A stretch of 60,588 nt of DNA from Fibrobacter succinogenes (GTDB taxonomy: Bacteria > Fibrobacterota > Fibrobacteria > Fibrobacterales > Fibrobacteraceae). Below are positions 34,118 to 42,903 of the stretch, piece after piece; the first letter of the stretch is position 1; each line of letters begins with the position of its first letter. A model generated the notes under the pieces. The model had not been told where the DNA came from. It worked only from the letters and a program-made list of their open reading frames with translations, and made no database searches. Both the position numbers and the translations under genes were made by a program. Where the stretch lies: assembly GCA_902771595.1 (NCBI GenBank), contig CACXXH010000016.1:1-60588 (forward strand), written 5' to 3'.

Positions 34118-34717
34118 ATGGGTAATTTCGATTTTAAAGACAAAAAGAATATATTCGCGATAGTCGTGGCGGTATTGCTCCTCGCGATGGGTTACTACGT
34201 GTGGGATTACATGTGGAATCCGTTCGTCGCGGAAAGGGACCGTCTTGAACGTGAACGCGATGCTGCCCAGGCGGAACTCGACAAGATTACCGCGAAGAAG
34301 CACCGTATTGCCGAACTGGAACTCCAGCTCGTGCAGGCCGAGAAGGATTTCGAAAAACTCAAGGAAATGTTCCCCGAAGAGGAAAAGGTGCCCCTGCGTC
34401 TGCAGGACCTCTACGCCGTGCTCCGCAGTTCGGGCGTGCAGATCCAGAAGTTCAATCCGGAAGGCTCTTCCGAGAAGGAACACTATATCGAGAACCGCTA
34501 TTCCATTGCGGTCAACTCCGGCTACCACATGCTAGGTTACCTGTTCGCCGAAATTGCGAACTTCAATTACCCGACCGCGATTACGAACCTCCGAATGAAC
34601 CGCTATTCGGGTATTACCGCCGAACTCCAGAAGGCGGAAACCCACGGCTGGACGCCTATCACGGTGTCGGTGTCGTTTAACCTGACCACCTATACATCCA
34701 AGAAGGTTGCCCAATGA
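34118..34717 (+). CDS. pilO: Type IV pilus assembly protein PilO
   Basis: A 199-residue inner-membrane protein that pairs with PilN. One membrane helix lies at residues 11-27 (NIFAIVVAVLLLAMGYYVW), followed by a coiled coil (about 35-85) and a periplasmic domain ending RMNRYSGI and PITVSVSFNLTTY. Position 1 nt after pilN and overlap with the start of pilP fit the standard pilMNOP order. Confidence 0.92.
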   Translation: MGNFDFKDKKNIFAIVVAVLLLAMGYYVWDYMWNPFVAERDRLERERDAAQAELDKITAKKHRIAELELQLVQAEKDFEKLKEMFPEEEKVPLRLQDLYAVLRSSGVQIQKFNPEGSSEKEHYIENRYSIAVNSGYHMLGYLFAEIANFNYPTAITNLRMNRYSGITAELQKAETHGWTPITVSVSFNLTTYTSKKVAQ

Positions 34718-36591
34718 TGAAGAACAAATTAATTGCTTTGTTCCTGTTCGTCGCGGTGGCCGTCAATGCAGCCCAGATTAAGGACATGTCCCTTGATTGC
34801 GGTGCGAAGGGCTGCGCGCTTACGTTCAAGTTTGCTTCGGACAAGGATCTGCCCTCGTTCTACCAGAAATACGATGCGAAGTCCCACAAACTTTCGCTCG
34901 GTTTCTCCGCTACGTCTTTCGCCCTCGGTGAAGGCATTTTCGAAATCGATGCGGCGAGCAACTTCGTGAAGTCGATGAAGGTGTACAAGGAACCCTACCG
35001 CGGTGCTGAATTCCTGAAAATCGATTTGATGGTCGGCTCTGCGATTGCGACCGACAAGAACGCCATTGCGCTCAACAAGTCCGACTTCATGCTGAAACTC
35101 GCGAGCAAGGGCGGTAAGTCCTGGACGCTTTCCAAGCTGTTCGCCGAAAGGAATAAGGCTGCGGAAAAGGCCGCCGAGAAGGCCGCCCTCGAAGAGAAGA
35201 AGCGCGCTGCCGAAGACAAGAAGGCTGCTGAGAAGGCTGCTCTTGAAAACAAGAAGCAGGCCGCGCTCGACAAGAAGGCCGCCGAGAAGGCCGCCCTCGA
35301 AGAGAAAAAGCGTGCCGCCGAAGAAAAGAAGGCTGCGGAAAAGGCTGCGCTCGAACAGCGCAAGCGTGAAGCTGCCGAAAAGAAGGAAGCCGAAAAGCGC
35401 GCCCTCGAAGAGAAGAAGGCGGCTGAGAAGGCTGCGAAGGAAGAAGAGAAGCGCATCGCCGAAGAACAGAAGAACCTGGACAAGGCCATTCTGGAAGGCG
35501 GCAAGATTTCGGCGCTCCTCCCGAACTTGAAAGAAATGACGGTGCTCGTTGGCTCCGGAATGGAACAGTTCCGTCTCGTCGCGACGACGCCGATTGAACT
35601 GCAGAACGTGATTGGCCCGGACAAGGCGTCCACCATCACGGTCGGGCTTGCCGGCCCGCAGAAGTCTCCTGTGTTCAAGATTGGCGCGGGCTCGCTCGTG
35701 AAGCACGTGACCTGGGGCGCAAACGGCCTCAAGATCCAGCTGCAGCCGAACGCGAAGCCCGTAATCGTGGTGCAGGAAGGCGCCCTGATCCTCCAGGCCG
35801 CCGAGAAGACCATCAAGAAGGACGGTTTCCTCTTCTGGTCCGCGCACCCGGATGGAATTTTCGTACGTGACTGGATGAAGGCCTCCGAAGAGAAGCCGAA
35901 CTTCGAAACCTTCGTGAACAAGTTCGACAAGGACAGCAAGAAGATTGTTTCTGGAGCGCAGACGTTCCACCTGCGTCCGATTGTTCGCGAACTCATCGTG
36001 GTCGCCGACGAAATAGAACTCTTTGCCGCTCCCAACGACAACGCGCAGGTGCTGAAGCGCCTTACCTTCGGTGATCGCCTCGTGAGCCTCGACGTGAAGG
36101 GCATTTACTGCAAGGTGCAGCATGGCACCCATATAGGCTTCGTGAACAAGCGTGCCGTGAGCTACATGGACGAGCTTTCTGCCGTGCAGACGGAACGCCT
36201 CAAGCAGGTTGACAAGGAAAGGGGCGAAGTCGTTGCCGATGGCGCCGAAGTTGCCGGAAGCCAGCTCGATGGCCTTTACGATGACCGCGTGACTTACAGC
36301 TCGTTCGGTCGCCGTGACCCGTTCGTCGAAATCAAGGGTCTGGTGGAAGAAGGTATCAATATCGACCAGGTTGAACTCGTCGGTATCATCTGGGAATCCG
36401 ATGTCCCGATGGCAATCCTCGTAGAATCCAAGAATCCGTCCATCTCCTATACGCTCAAGGAAGGCGACAAGATTCTCAACGGAAAAGTTCTTAAAATCAC
36501 ACAAACAGACGTGCTCTTCCTTATTCAGGAATTTGGCGTGAGCCGTCGCTACTCCATGGGTCTTCCCGATAAATTTGGGGGTCAAAAGTGA
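34714..36591 (+). CDS. pilP: PilP-type pilus protein fused to long coiled coil and SH3-like domain
   Basis: At 625 residues this is about three times the length of a normal PilP. A signal or membrane segment (residues 1-20) precedes an AMIN-like beta domain (about 21-140). Then comes a highly charged Lys/Ala/Glu coiled coil of about 110 residues (KAAEKAALEEKKRAAE-type repeats), a second beta domain, an SH3-like stretch (about 425-475, ELFAAPNDNAQVLKRLTFGD) and the PilP domain at about 525-620 (YSSFGRRDPFVEIKGL; VGIIWESDVPMAILVESK). PilP links the PilNO platform to the PilQ secretin. The extra part may reach through a thick periplasm or bind peptidoglycan. Confidence 0.85.
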   Translation: MMKNKLIALFLFVAVAVNAAQIKDMSLDCGAKGCALTFKFASDKDLPSFYQKYDAKSHKLSLGFSATSFALGEGIFEIDAASNFVKSMKVYKEPYRGAEFLKIDLMVGSAIATDKNAIALNKSDFMLKLASKGGKSWTLSKLFAERNKAAEKAAEKAALEEKKRAAEDKKAAEKAALENKKQAALDKKAAEKAALEEKKRAAEEKKAAEKAALEQRKREAAEKKEAEKRALEEKKAAEKAAKEEEKRIAEEQKNLDKAILEGGKISALLPNLKEMTVLVGSGMEQFRLVATTPIELQNVIGPDKASTITVGLAGPQKSPVFKIGAGSLVKHVTWGANGLKIQLQPNAKPVIVVQEGALILQAAEKTIKKDGFLFWSAHPDGIFVRDWMKASEEKPNFETFVNKFDKDSKKIVSGAQTFHLRPIVRELIVVADEIELFAAPNDNAQVLKRLTFGDRLVSLDVKGIYCKVQHGTHIGFVNKRAVSYMDELSAVQTERLKQVDKERGEVVADGAEVAGSQLDGLYDDRVTYSSFGRRDPFVEIKGLVEEGINIDQVELVGIIWESDVPMAILVESKNPSISYTLKEGDKILNGKVLKITQTDVLFLIQEFGVSRRYSMGLPDKFGGQK

Positions 36592-38153
36592 AAAAGCTGA
36601 TAAACATTCTCGCGGTCCTGTTACTCGTTGCAGGCCTCACCTCCGTCGGGGCGGCCCCCGCTTCGGGTTCTATCGAACCGAACAAGAAGCTGTATGACTT
36701 CTCGTTTGTGGATACCGACTTTAGCGCAGTATTCCGTTCTGTTTCCGTTGTCGCTGGCGTGGATATCTTGCTTGCTCCCGATGTGAAGGGCAAGATGAGC
36801 CTCAAGGTCACCAAGAAGACTTGGCAGGAGACTCTCGACATTATCTGCGAAATTAACGACCTTACCTGGGTCATCCAGGACAAGTACATCGTGGTTCAGC
36901 GCCAGAGCACTTACCAGGCGAAGCAGAAGAAGCTTGCCGATGAGGAAAAGCAGCAAGAAGAGACTGCACCGCTTGTCCGCAAGAACTTCCAGATTCACCA
37001 TGCGAAGGCCGACGAACTCGTGAAGGTGCTCGAAAGCATGAAGAGCGGCCGCGGCAAGATTACCGTCGTGGAACGCACCAACTCCATCATCGTCTACGAT
37101 ACCGACGCGAAGATTGAGCAGATGGAAAACGCGCTTACCGAGCTCGACGTGGAAACCCTCCAGATCATGATTACCGCGAAGCTCGTGGTGGTGAACAGCC
37201 AGCGTGCCCGCGAACTCGGCGTGGACTGGAGCGCCATGCTTGGCAACAACGTGGCCATGACTCCGGGTGCCGCCTCCGGCAACTACGGCAGCGAGGCTAA
37301 TGCTAGCCGTAACGGTGCGATGATTACCTCTTTCCCGAACAACGGCGCGACTCCCGCTGTTAGCAACGCCGCGACGACGATTACCACGAGCCTCTTCGAC
37401 AACAACCTGAAGCTCGCCATTTCGAGCCTCATGGGTGACGCTTCTACCGAAGTGCTCGCTTCTCCGCAGGTTTCTACCCTCGACAATACCGAAGCTCAGG
37501 TGTTCATGGGTGACAAGGTCTCCATCCGCGTGATTGACGACAGCGGCGAATCTTCAACGCAGCTCGTCGAAACGGGTATCAAGCTGACGGTGACCCCGCA
37601 CGTTTCGGGCGACAACCGCATCTTGCTCGACCTGCATCCGGAAAACAACTCCTACGATTACGACTCTAAGGGCGAAATCGTGATTTCTACGCAGGAAGCC
37701 AAGACGAAGGTCGTGGTGGCCGACGGCGAGACCGTGATTATCGGCGGCCTGACCCGCAACGAAACTCAGGAATCCGAAAGCGGCATCCCGTTCCTCAAGG
37801 ACATTCCGTTCTTCGGCAACCTCTTCAAGTACACCCGTACTTCCGTGGTCAAGAAGGACCTCGTGATTTTCGTGACCCCGCGCATTATCCGCAACTACAT
37901 CGGCAACGTGGAACTTTCGGAACCCTCTGCCGAAACGCAGGGTGATGCCGCTCCGCAGATGCAGAAGGTGGAAAAGCCCGCAGCCCAGAGTGCCCCGGCC
38001 GCACAGCCTGCCGCTCAGAGCGCCCCGGCTGCCGAACCGGCTCCTGTCGAGGAAAGCTTCCCGGAAGAAGAACCCGCTCCTGCCGAGGAACCCGCCGTGG
38101 AAACGCCCGCCGCACCTGAGCCTTCCGAAGAAGTCCAGGACGAGTGGAACTAA
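36588..38153 (+). CDS. pilQ: Type IV pilus secretin PilQ
   Basis: A 521-residue outer-membrane secretin with signal peptide. STN-like domain at about 36-105 (DTDFSAVFRSVSVVAGVDILL), N1 domain at about 125-185 (HHAKADELVKVLESMKS), and the secretin core at about 200-430 (ETGIKLTVTPHVSGDNRILL; PFLKDIPFFGNLFKY; KKDLVIFVTPRII). The last 80 residues are a Pro/Ala/Glu tail. It is shorter than proteobacterial PilQ because the AMIN domains are in the PilP protein instead. Start overlaps pilP by 4 nt. A terminator follows at 38175. Confidence 0.94.
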   Translation: MKKLINILAVLLLVAGLTSVGAAPASGSIEPNKKLYDFSFVDTDFSAVFRSVSVVAGVDILLAPDVKGKMSLKVTKKTWQETLDIICEINDLTWVIQDKYIVVQRQSTYQAKQKKLADEEKQQEETAPLVRKNFQIHHAKADELVKVLESMKSGRGKITVVERTNSIIVYDTDAKIEQMENALTELDVETLQIMITAKLVVVNSQRARELGVDWSAMLGNNVAMTPGAASGNYGSEANASRNGAMITSFPNNGATPAVSNAATTITTSLFDNNLKLAISSLMGDASTEVLASPQVSTLDNTEAQVFMGDKVSIRVIDDSGESSTQLVETGIKLTVTPHVSGDNRILLDLHPENNSYDYDSKGEIVISTQEAKTKVVVADGETVIIGGLTRNETQESESGIPFLKDIPFFGNLFKYTRTSVVKKDLVIFVTPRIIRNYIGNVELSEPSAETQGDAAPQMQKVEKPAAQSAPAAQPAAQSAPAAEPAPVEESFPEEEPAPAEEPAVETPAAPEPSEEVQDEWN

Positions 38154-38174
38154 GCGACAAACGAGAACTTTAAG

Positions 38175-38196
38175 AGAGCCCTGCGGGGCTCTTTTT
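38175..38196 (+). terminator. pilMNOPQ intrinsic terminator
   Basis: Stem AGAGCCC / GGGCTCT with a 4-nt loop, followed by TTTTT, 22 nt after the pilQ stop. Confidence 0.85.
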
Positions 38197-38236
38197 AAAT
38201 TATGCGGGAATGGAAATTTAAAAGGATATTTGCAAT

Positions 38237-38692
38237 ATGCCAGAACAGAATTTGACGCGTGAATCCCTGGTGGAATTTTTCGGGGAAGAGGAATACAGGA
38301 AGTTGTGCAATCACGAGGCGGGGCACGCCCTGGTGGCGTTCCTGTTCAAGCGCCCGCTGGGCATTACGCATATCGCGGGGAGCGAGCTGGACGGCGACGC
38401 GCACATCGCGATGGCGGGCCACCTCGCGGAATTCCTGATACGTCACGATTTCAAGTGCAGTCTCGATACCGTCATGAAGGACCTGCCGATGGAACTCTAC
38501 AAGAGCGATGCGGATTACCAGCGCTTTCAGGCCGCATGCTACTATTTCCAGCTGGCCGAGACGAACGTGGTCGAGCAGGATTACAACATCCTGATGGCGT
38601 GCAAAAAGCAGCTATGCGAAATCGCGGGAGCCCTGAACGAACGGGCGTACCTTTCCCGTGCGGAAATTGAAAATATCGTAAAAGGCGCCTAG
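38237..38692 (+). CDS. Small stand-alone M41 (FtsH protease domain)-like putative metalloprotease
   Basis: A 151-residue soluble protein with a zinc-type motif CNHEAGHALVAFLF at residues about 24-37 (H-E-x-G-H). About 30 residues later AMAGHLAEFLI and a SDADYQRF segment recall the FtsH protease domain, where the third ligand is an Asp. It lacks the AAA+ ATPase and membrane parts of FtsH. Function is unknown, perhaps a regulated or non-processive protease. ATG 38237 follows AAAGGAT. It converges on holA with a 4-nt overlap. Confidence 0.5.
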   Translation: MPEQNLTRESLVEFFGEEEYRKLCNHEAGHALVAFLFKRPLGITHIAGSELDGDAHIAMAGHLAEFLIRHDFKCSLDTVMKDLPMELYKSDADYQRFQAACYYFQLAETNVVEQDYNILMACKKQLCEIAGALNERAYLSRAEIENIVKGA

Positions 38693-39657
38693 CGCACGAC
38701 CAAGGCGGCGAGGGCGAGTTCCTGCGACATCCTGGTGCTGCACAACCCGCTCTTGATTTCGTAGTCTAGGTCGGCCAGGCGGCGGATGACCCTGCAAAGC
38801 AGCGGCTTGCCCCAGCGGCGCGCGCATTCGGGAGCCTTGCCCTTCACGTTGAATATGAAGTCGTTCTTGCCCAGGGCTGCCGCGGCGTCCTTCGGGGTCA
38901 TGCCCTTGGAGAGCAGCGCCGAGAAGTTCATCAGGTCGACCGCGTAGCGGTAGAGCGAACCCACGATCTGGATGGCGTTCACGCCGTTGTTGAGCATCTC
39001 GTTCAGCATGCGGGCGTACGTCTTCGCGTCGCGCATCCCGAAGGAATCGTTAATCTCGAACGAGACCATCTCGCGCTGCGGCACCACCATGGTGCGCACG
39101 AGTTCTCCCGTAATCTTCTTGCAGTCGGGGGCGTACAGCAGCACCTTCTCGACTTCCTCGCACACGAGCTTCGTGTCGGTGCCGAGCGCCTCGGCCAGGT
39201 ACTGGCAGGCGTCCGAATCGATTGCCTTCTTGAAGTGCGTCGGGATGGCGGATGCAATCCATTCGGCCATCTTGTACTGCTTGGGGACGTCGTACTTCTC
39301 GATGGTACCCGCGGCCTTGATCGCCTTGAAGAGTTCCCCGCGGGCGTCGAGCTTGCTGAATTCCAGCAGGAGCTTGCAGTTGGGCCCGTGGCTCATCCAT
39401 TTGGCGAGACTCTTGGAATCGTCGGCCTTGAGCGCCTCGCACTTGCGGACGACCACGACCTGTTCCGGCGCGAACATCGAGACGGAGTCGCAGGCGGTGA
39501 TGACCGCATCCGCGATGGACGGGATGTTCGAATCCGTAGCGAACAGTATCTGGCGCGACATCGGGTCGTCCTTGAGGTCGCCGAGGGCGTCTTCGAGGAA
39601 GCGCTCGATGCACTTGTCCTTAGTGAACTGGTCTTCGCCGATGATTGCGGTTATCAT
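38689..39657 (-). CDS. holA: DNA polymerase III subunit delta
   Basis: A 322-residue clamp-loader delta subunit: MITAIIGEDQFTKDKCIERFL at the N-terminus, FAPEQVVVVRKCEAL near residue 82, YLAEALGTDTKLVCEEVEKVLLY near residue 167 and a C-terminal helical domain. Delta opens the beta sliding clamp during replication. It lies 15 nt downstream of greA on the minus strand, likely the same transcript. Confidence 0.88.
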   Translation of the reverse strand: MITAIIGEDQFTKDKCIERFLEDALGDLKDDPMSRQILFATDSNIPSIADAVITACDSVSMFAPEQVVVVRKCEALKADDSKSLAKWMSHGPNCKLLLEFSKLDARGELFKAIKAAGTIEKYDVPKQYKMAEWIASAIPTHFKKAIDSDACQYLAEALGTDTKLVCEEVEKVLLYAPDCKKITGELVRTMVVPQREMVSFEINDSFGMRDAKTYARMLNEMLNNGVNAIQIVGSLYRYAVDLMNFSALLSKGMTPKDAAAALGKNDFIFNVKGKAPECARRWGKPLLCRVIRRLADLDYEIKSGLCSTRMSQELALAALVVR

Positions 39658-39672
39658 TGGGGGCGTTTCGAC

Positions 39673-40140
39673 TTAGTTGATGTCGAGAATTTCGAACTTG
39701 TTGATGCCTCTCGGGGTCGTGACCTCGATGGTCTCGCCCTTCTTCTTGCCCATGAGGGCGGCGCCGATGGGGCTCTTGAAGCTGATCTTGCCGTTGAGAG
39801 CGTCCGCTTCTTCGGGGCTCACCAGCTGGTAAACGACATTCTTCTTGGTCTTCGCGTTGAGGAGCGTCACCTTTGCACCGAACTTGATGGTATCGCAGTT
39901 CGGGTCGAACGCGACGACTTCGGCACGGGCAATCTGGTCCTGGAGCCTCGGCATCTCGATATTGTCGATGGAGGAGAGACGTTCCTTCGCTGCATGGTAT
40001 TCGGCGTTTTCGCTCAAATCGCCCTGTGCACGGGCATCAACCAGTTCTTGCAATACGCGCGGACGTTCTACATTTTTTAAATTTTCTAGGTCTTTAACGA
40101 GCTTGTCGAAAGCTTCCTGTGTAAACTTGATCTTTTCCAT
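39673..40140 (-). CDS. greA: Transcription elongation factor GreA
   Basis: A 155-residue GreA that stimulates RNA cleavage by backtracked RNA polymerase. The N-terminal coiled coil carries the acidic tip (ARAQGDLSENAEYHAAKERL), and the C-terminal FKBP-like domain has LVSPEEADALNGKISFKSPIGAALMGKKKG. It is the first gene of greA-holA and is divergent from argJ with a 74-nt gap. Confidence 0.97.
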   Translation of the reverse strand: MEKIKFTQEAFDKLVKDLENLKNVERPRVLQELVDARAQGDLSENAEYHAAKERLSSIDNIEMPRLQDQIARAEVVAFDPNCDTIKFGAKVTLLNAKTKKNVVYQLVSPEEADALNGKISFKSPIGAALMGKKKGETIEVTTPRGINKFEILDIN

Positions 40141-40214
40141 GCTCTACAAAGTACAAATTTTAACGAGGCTTCGCGGGCCCGTAATCGCGAAAGAACATCT
40201 TTTTAGGAGATAGT

Positions 40215-41432
40215 ATGTACAATCTGCTGGATAAGGGCGGCGTATGTTCCCCCAAGGGGTTCACCGCATCTGGAATTTGTGCCGGTATCAAGGCTAGCGG
40301 CAATGCCGATATGGCGCTCCTCAAGAGCGAGAAGGCTGCGCGCTGCTTCGCCGTTTTTACCACCAACAAGGTGAAGGCCGCTCCGGTATTGTACGACAAG
40401 GCTGCGCTTGAACACGCCCACTTCGCGACTGCCGTCGTGGTGAACAGCGGCAACGCGAACGCCTGCACCGGCGAACAGGGTTACAAGGATGCCGAACGCA
40501 TGGCGACGCTTACCGAAGAAGCGCTCGGCCTTACCCCGAAGAGCGTGCTCGTTTGCAGCACGGGCGTGATTGGTCACCTGATGCCGATGGACAAGATTGA
40601 GGCGGGAATCCCGAAGCTCGTCGAAAAGCTGCATGCCGATGCTTCCGAAGAATTCGGCCGCGCCATCCTCACGACCGACCTTGCCCTCAAGAGCCATGCC
40701 GTTGAAATCCACACCGAGAAGGGCGTGGTGACGATTGGCGGCGCCTGCAAGGGCTCGGGCATGATCCACCCGAACATGGCGACCATGCTTGCCTTCATTA
40801 CGACCGACATTTCGCTCCCCATCGACTTCTTCGCCGAATTCCGCGCTGACATCGCGGATTCCTTCAATGCGATTACCGTCGATGGCGACACGAGCACGAA
40901 CGACACTTGCATCTTGCTGGCCAACGGCATGAGCGGGCTTCGCTACGAAGACCTGAGCCTCTCCGAACAGGGAGAATTCCGTGCGGCGCTGATGCTCATT
41001 ATGCAGAGCCTCGCGAAGGACATCGTGCGTGATGGCGAAGGTGCTACCAAGCTTATCGAACTGCGCATCGAGAAGGCCGAAAGCCATGAAGAAGCTCTCC
41101 GCATGGCGCGCTTCATCGGTACGTCCAACCTCGCGAAGTGCGCAATGTTCGGTGAAGACCCGAACTGGGGCCGCATCCTCAGCAGCGCGGGCTCCAGCGG
41201 CTGCAACATGGTGGCCGAACATACCGACCTGTACTTCGGCGACGTGAAGGTGCTCGAAGGCGGTCGCCCCATCCAGCTCGACGAAGCCCAGACGGCGGCA
41301 CTCCATGCGGTCGTTCGCCAGCGTGAATACAAAGTAACGCTCGTACTCAACATCGGGCAGGCATCCGCAAGCGCTTTTACCTGTGACCTGAGCTACGGTT
41401 ACGTGAAGATCAATGCGGAATACACTACGTAA
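40215..41432 (+). CDS. argJ: Bifunctional ornithine acetyltransferase / N-acetylglutamate synthase ArgJ
   Basis: A 405-residue Ntn-fold enzyme of arginine synthesis. It moves the acetyl group from acetylornithine to glutamate. The self-cleavage site is AILTTDLALKSHA near residue 155, where the Thr becomes the nucleophile. NSGNANACTGEQG, GGACKGSGMIHPNMATML, DGDTSTNDT and FGEDPNWGRI are intact. ATG 40215 behind TAGGAGA. It is transcribed alone, with a hairpin terminator at 41468-41493. Confidence 0.97.
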   Translation: MYNLLDKGGVCSPKGFTASGICAGIKASGNADMALLKSEKAARCFAVFTTNKVKAAPVLYDKAALEHAHFATAVVVNSGNANACTGEQGYKDAERMATLTEEALGLTPKSVLVCSTGVIGHLMPMDKIEAGIPKLVEKLHADASEEFGRAILTTDLALKSHAVEIHTEKGVVTIGGACKGSGMIHPNMATMLAFITTDISLPIDFFAEFRADIADSFNAITVDGDTSTNDTCILLANGMSGLRYEDLSLSEQGEFRAALMLIMQSLAKDIVRDGEGATKLIELRIEKAESHEEALRMARFIGTSNLAKCAMFGEDPNWGRILSSAGSSGCNMVAEHTDLYFGDVKVLEGGRPIQLDEAQTAALHAVVRQREYKVTLVLNIGQASASAFTCDLSYGYVKINAEYTT

Positions 41433-41545
41433 GTTACGAGTTCCTAGTTCCAAGTTATTAGCAAATAAGGTCTCGAGAATCATCTCGGGACCTTTAGTTT
41501 TATTGACTAGTAACTAATGACTAATAACTGCACCGTAGGTGCTCG
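41433..41545 (+). repeat. TAGTTCC/TAGTAAC repeat element around a terminator
   Basis: The argJ-FISUMP gap holds GAGTTCCTAGTTCCAAGTTATTAG, a terminator stem (AGGTCTCGAGA / TCTCGGGACCT, 41468-41493, then TTTAGTTTTATT), GACTAGTAACTAATGACTAATAACTG, and finally hairpin GCACC-GTA-GGTGC (41530-41542). That hairpin ends at the stop codon of the minus-strand FISUMP gene. The layout repeats that of 28396-28479. Confidence 0.55.
41468..41493. terminator. argJ intrinsic terminator
   Basis: An 11-bp stem with a single G-U pair and a 4-nt loop, followed by a T-rich tract on the plus strand. It lies 35 nt after the argJ stop, inside a repeat element. Confidence 0.75.
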
Positions 41546-42466
41546 CTAGTCCATTAAACAGCGGACGGCGTAATGTAAGCCCTTTTTGCCACTGTATGTC
41601 GCAACGGTTTTCTTATCGACATTGACGGCAATGATGTGTGTTATGTTTACTTCGTCAACAGTAGCAAACATTGTCAGCCTGTCACTATATCCTGTTGTTG
41701 TCTCGTAAGTGTCTCCTTCCTCATAACTGGTGGAGAAACCAATTATTTGAATGTTAAAACCAGATTTGTTTGTGCCGCCGTCTTTGACAGAAAGAAGATT
41801 GCTCAGATATTCTTCGCTAAATAGTTCTTGCCATTCATCAAAACTTGGAATATGCCATCCGGTTGGACAGACTCCTTGGAATGGACGAAGGCTTTCGGGA
41901 ACAGTCGGGAATCTGTCAAATATTTCTTCATTGCTGAATTCCAACAAGAATCCTGGTTGCGAGTACAGACGTCCGTATTTATCGCAGTCTTCTTCTGTGC
42001 CGGATTTAGGACATCTTACAGTTATGCTGTAGTCTAACTTTTCTTCAGGAAAGTTAGGGTTTTTAAGAGTGGTTTCCCAAGTAGAAATATCAATGTTTAG
42101 GTTTTCGGCCATCCAAACTTGGTTGCCAATTTTTGTTGTTTTGTAGACTTTGCCGTTTCGTTCGTCGGTAAGGGTGTTGTTCTCGGGATTGTAATTGGAT
42201 GGGGGATTGGGCGTACTGCTAACACCTTCGGCAGAACTACTGGATGTTGTTTTTGATGAACTGGTTGGTTCCGTTCCTATTGAACTGCTGGACAATGTGC
42301 TTGATTCATTAGTGGATGAACTGGATTTTTGTTCAGGTGAACTCGAATTAGGAATGATTGCTTCTGAAGAGCTCGGTGTATCCTCCGCAGAAGATGGGGA
42401 GTCTTCTCCGCATGAGGCCAGTAAGGTTAACGAAATGATTGCTGTCGCGAAGATAAATTTTTTCAT
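41546..42466 (-). CDS. FISUMP-domain lipoprotein, solitary divergent copy
   Basis: A 306-residue predicted lipoprotein: MKKFIFATAIISLTLLASC with Cys19, then a linker of Ser, Thr, Pro and Glu to about residue 105. The FISUMP domain shows YKTTKIGNQVWMAENLNI, GVCPTGWHIPSFDEWQELF, GFSTSYEEG and a final AVRCLMD. It is more divergent and more AT-rich than the 7.5-13.3 kb array, with QVW replacing the array's QWW, so it is an older copy or was acquired separately. It starts at ATG 42466; an in-frame extension upstream has no family similarity. Confidence 0.9.
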   Translation of the reverse strand: MKKFIFATAIISLTLLASCGEDSPSSAEDTPSSSEAIIPNSSSPEQKSSSSTNESSTLSSSSIGTEPTSSSKTTSSSSAEGVSSTPNPPSNYNPENNTLTDERNGKVYKTTKIGNQVWMAENLNIDISTWETTLKNPNFPEEKLDYSITVRCPKSGTEEDCDKYGRLYSQPGFLLEFSNEEIFDRFPTVPESLRPFQGVCPTGWHIPSFDEWQELFSEEYLSNLLSVKDGGTNKSGFNIQIIGFSTSYEEGDTYETTTGYSDRLTMFATVDEVNITHIIAVNVDKKTVATYSGKKGLHYAVRCLMD

Positions 42467-42892
42467 AGTATACCTTTTTTTTGAAAGATATAAAATTTGA
42501 AAGAGAATGGTAAATAGGATTATAACTTTATCTAAAAAAAGTCCGGAGAGCCGTGTTCGCATATTGGAGTCAGCCAGGAATTTAAATGAAATGTGGAAAA
42601 AGAGTGGTAATTTATTTAAGACGAACTGTGCGTCTCAGGCGAGCACATGGAAAGCGGAAAACCCTATCGGAACAACCCGAGTGCTTTTGCAAGGGCTTTG
42701 TCTGTAATGGGATTTATTTTGCTATAATGGATTATTGTTGAAGGGGATGCATTCTGTGGTAAAAAGTCAAATCTAATCCTTTGATTGAATTTTTTTGTTG
42801 CACTAATTGTTGCGGTTTATGTAAATTTGTATTGGAAGGTCGTATGAGAAATCGCCCTTTTTCGGGATGTGAATGCGTTAGGAAAATTCCGT
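42467..42892. other. AT-rich intergenic region, mostly without a recognisable gene
   Basis: No convincing gene is present between the divergent FISUMP copy and the next lipoprotein. A 66-codon frame at 42507-42707 lacks a good ribosome site and family similarity and is not called. A TATAAT at 42723-42728 has no properly spaced -35 box. A short leader ORF lies at 42844-42903. Confidence 0.5.
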
Positions 42893-42903
42893 ATGAGAAA
42901 TAG
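42844..42903 (+). CDS. possible 19-codon leader peptide (uORF)
   Basis: ATG 42844 follows GGAAGG at 42834-42839. The 19-residue frame starts MRNRPFSGCECV and stops at TAG 42901-42903, inside the first codons of the lipoprotein at 42893. A 12-nt repeat CGTATGAGAAAT occurs at both starts (42841-42852, 42890-42901). It may couple translation to the lipoprotein or be a remnant of a duplicated start. Confidence 0.3.
   Translation: MRNRPFSGCECVRKIPYEK

Noticed and set aside
34729..36585. Long minus-strand open frame opposite pilP
   Set aside because: It mirrors the Lys/Ala/Glu repeat coding as Leu/Phe-rich sequence. The plus-strand PilP domain and operon context decide.
40203..41483. Long minus-strand open frame opposite argJ
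   Set aside because: Shadow of the ArgJ coding strand; no family match, no ribosome site.
42507..42707. 66-codon plus-strand frame between FISUMP and lipoprotein genes
   Set aside because: Weak ribosome site, no family similarity and no supporting promoter. Could be a remnant, but not supported.
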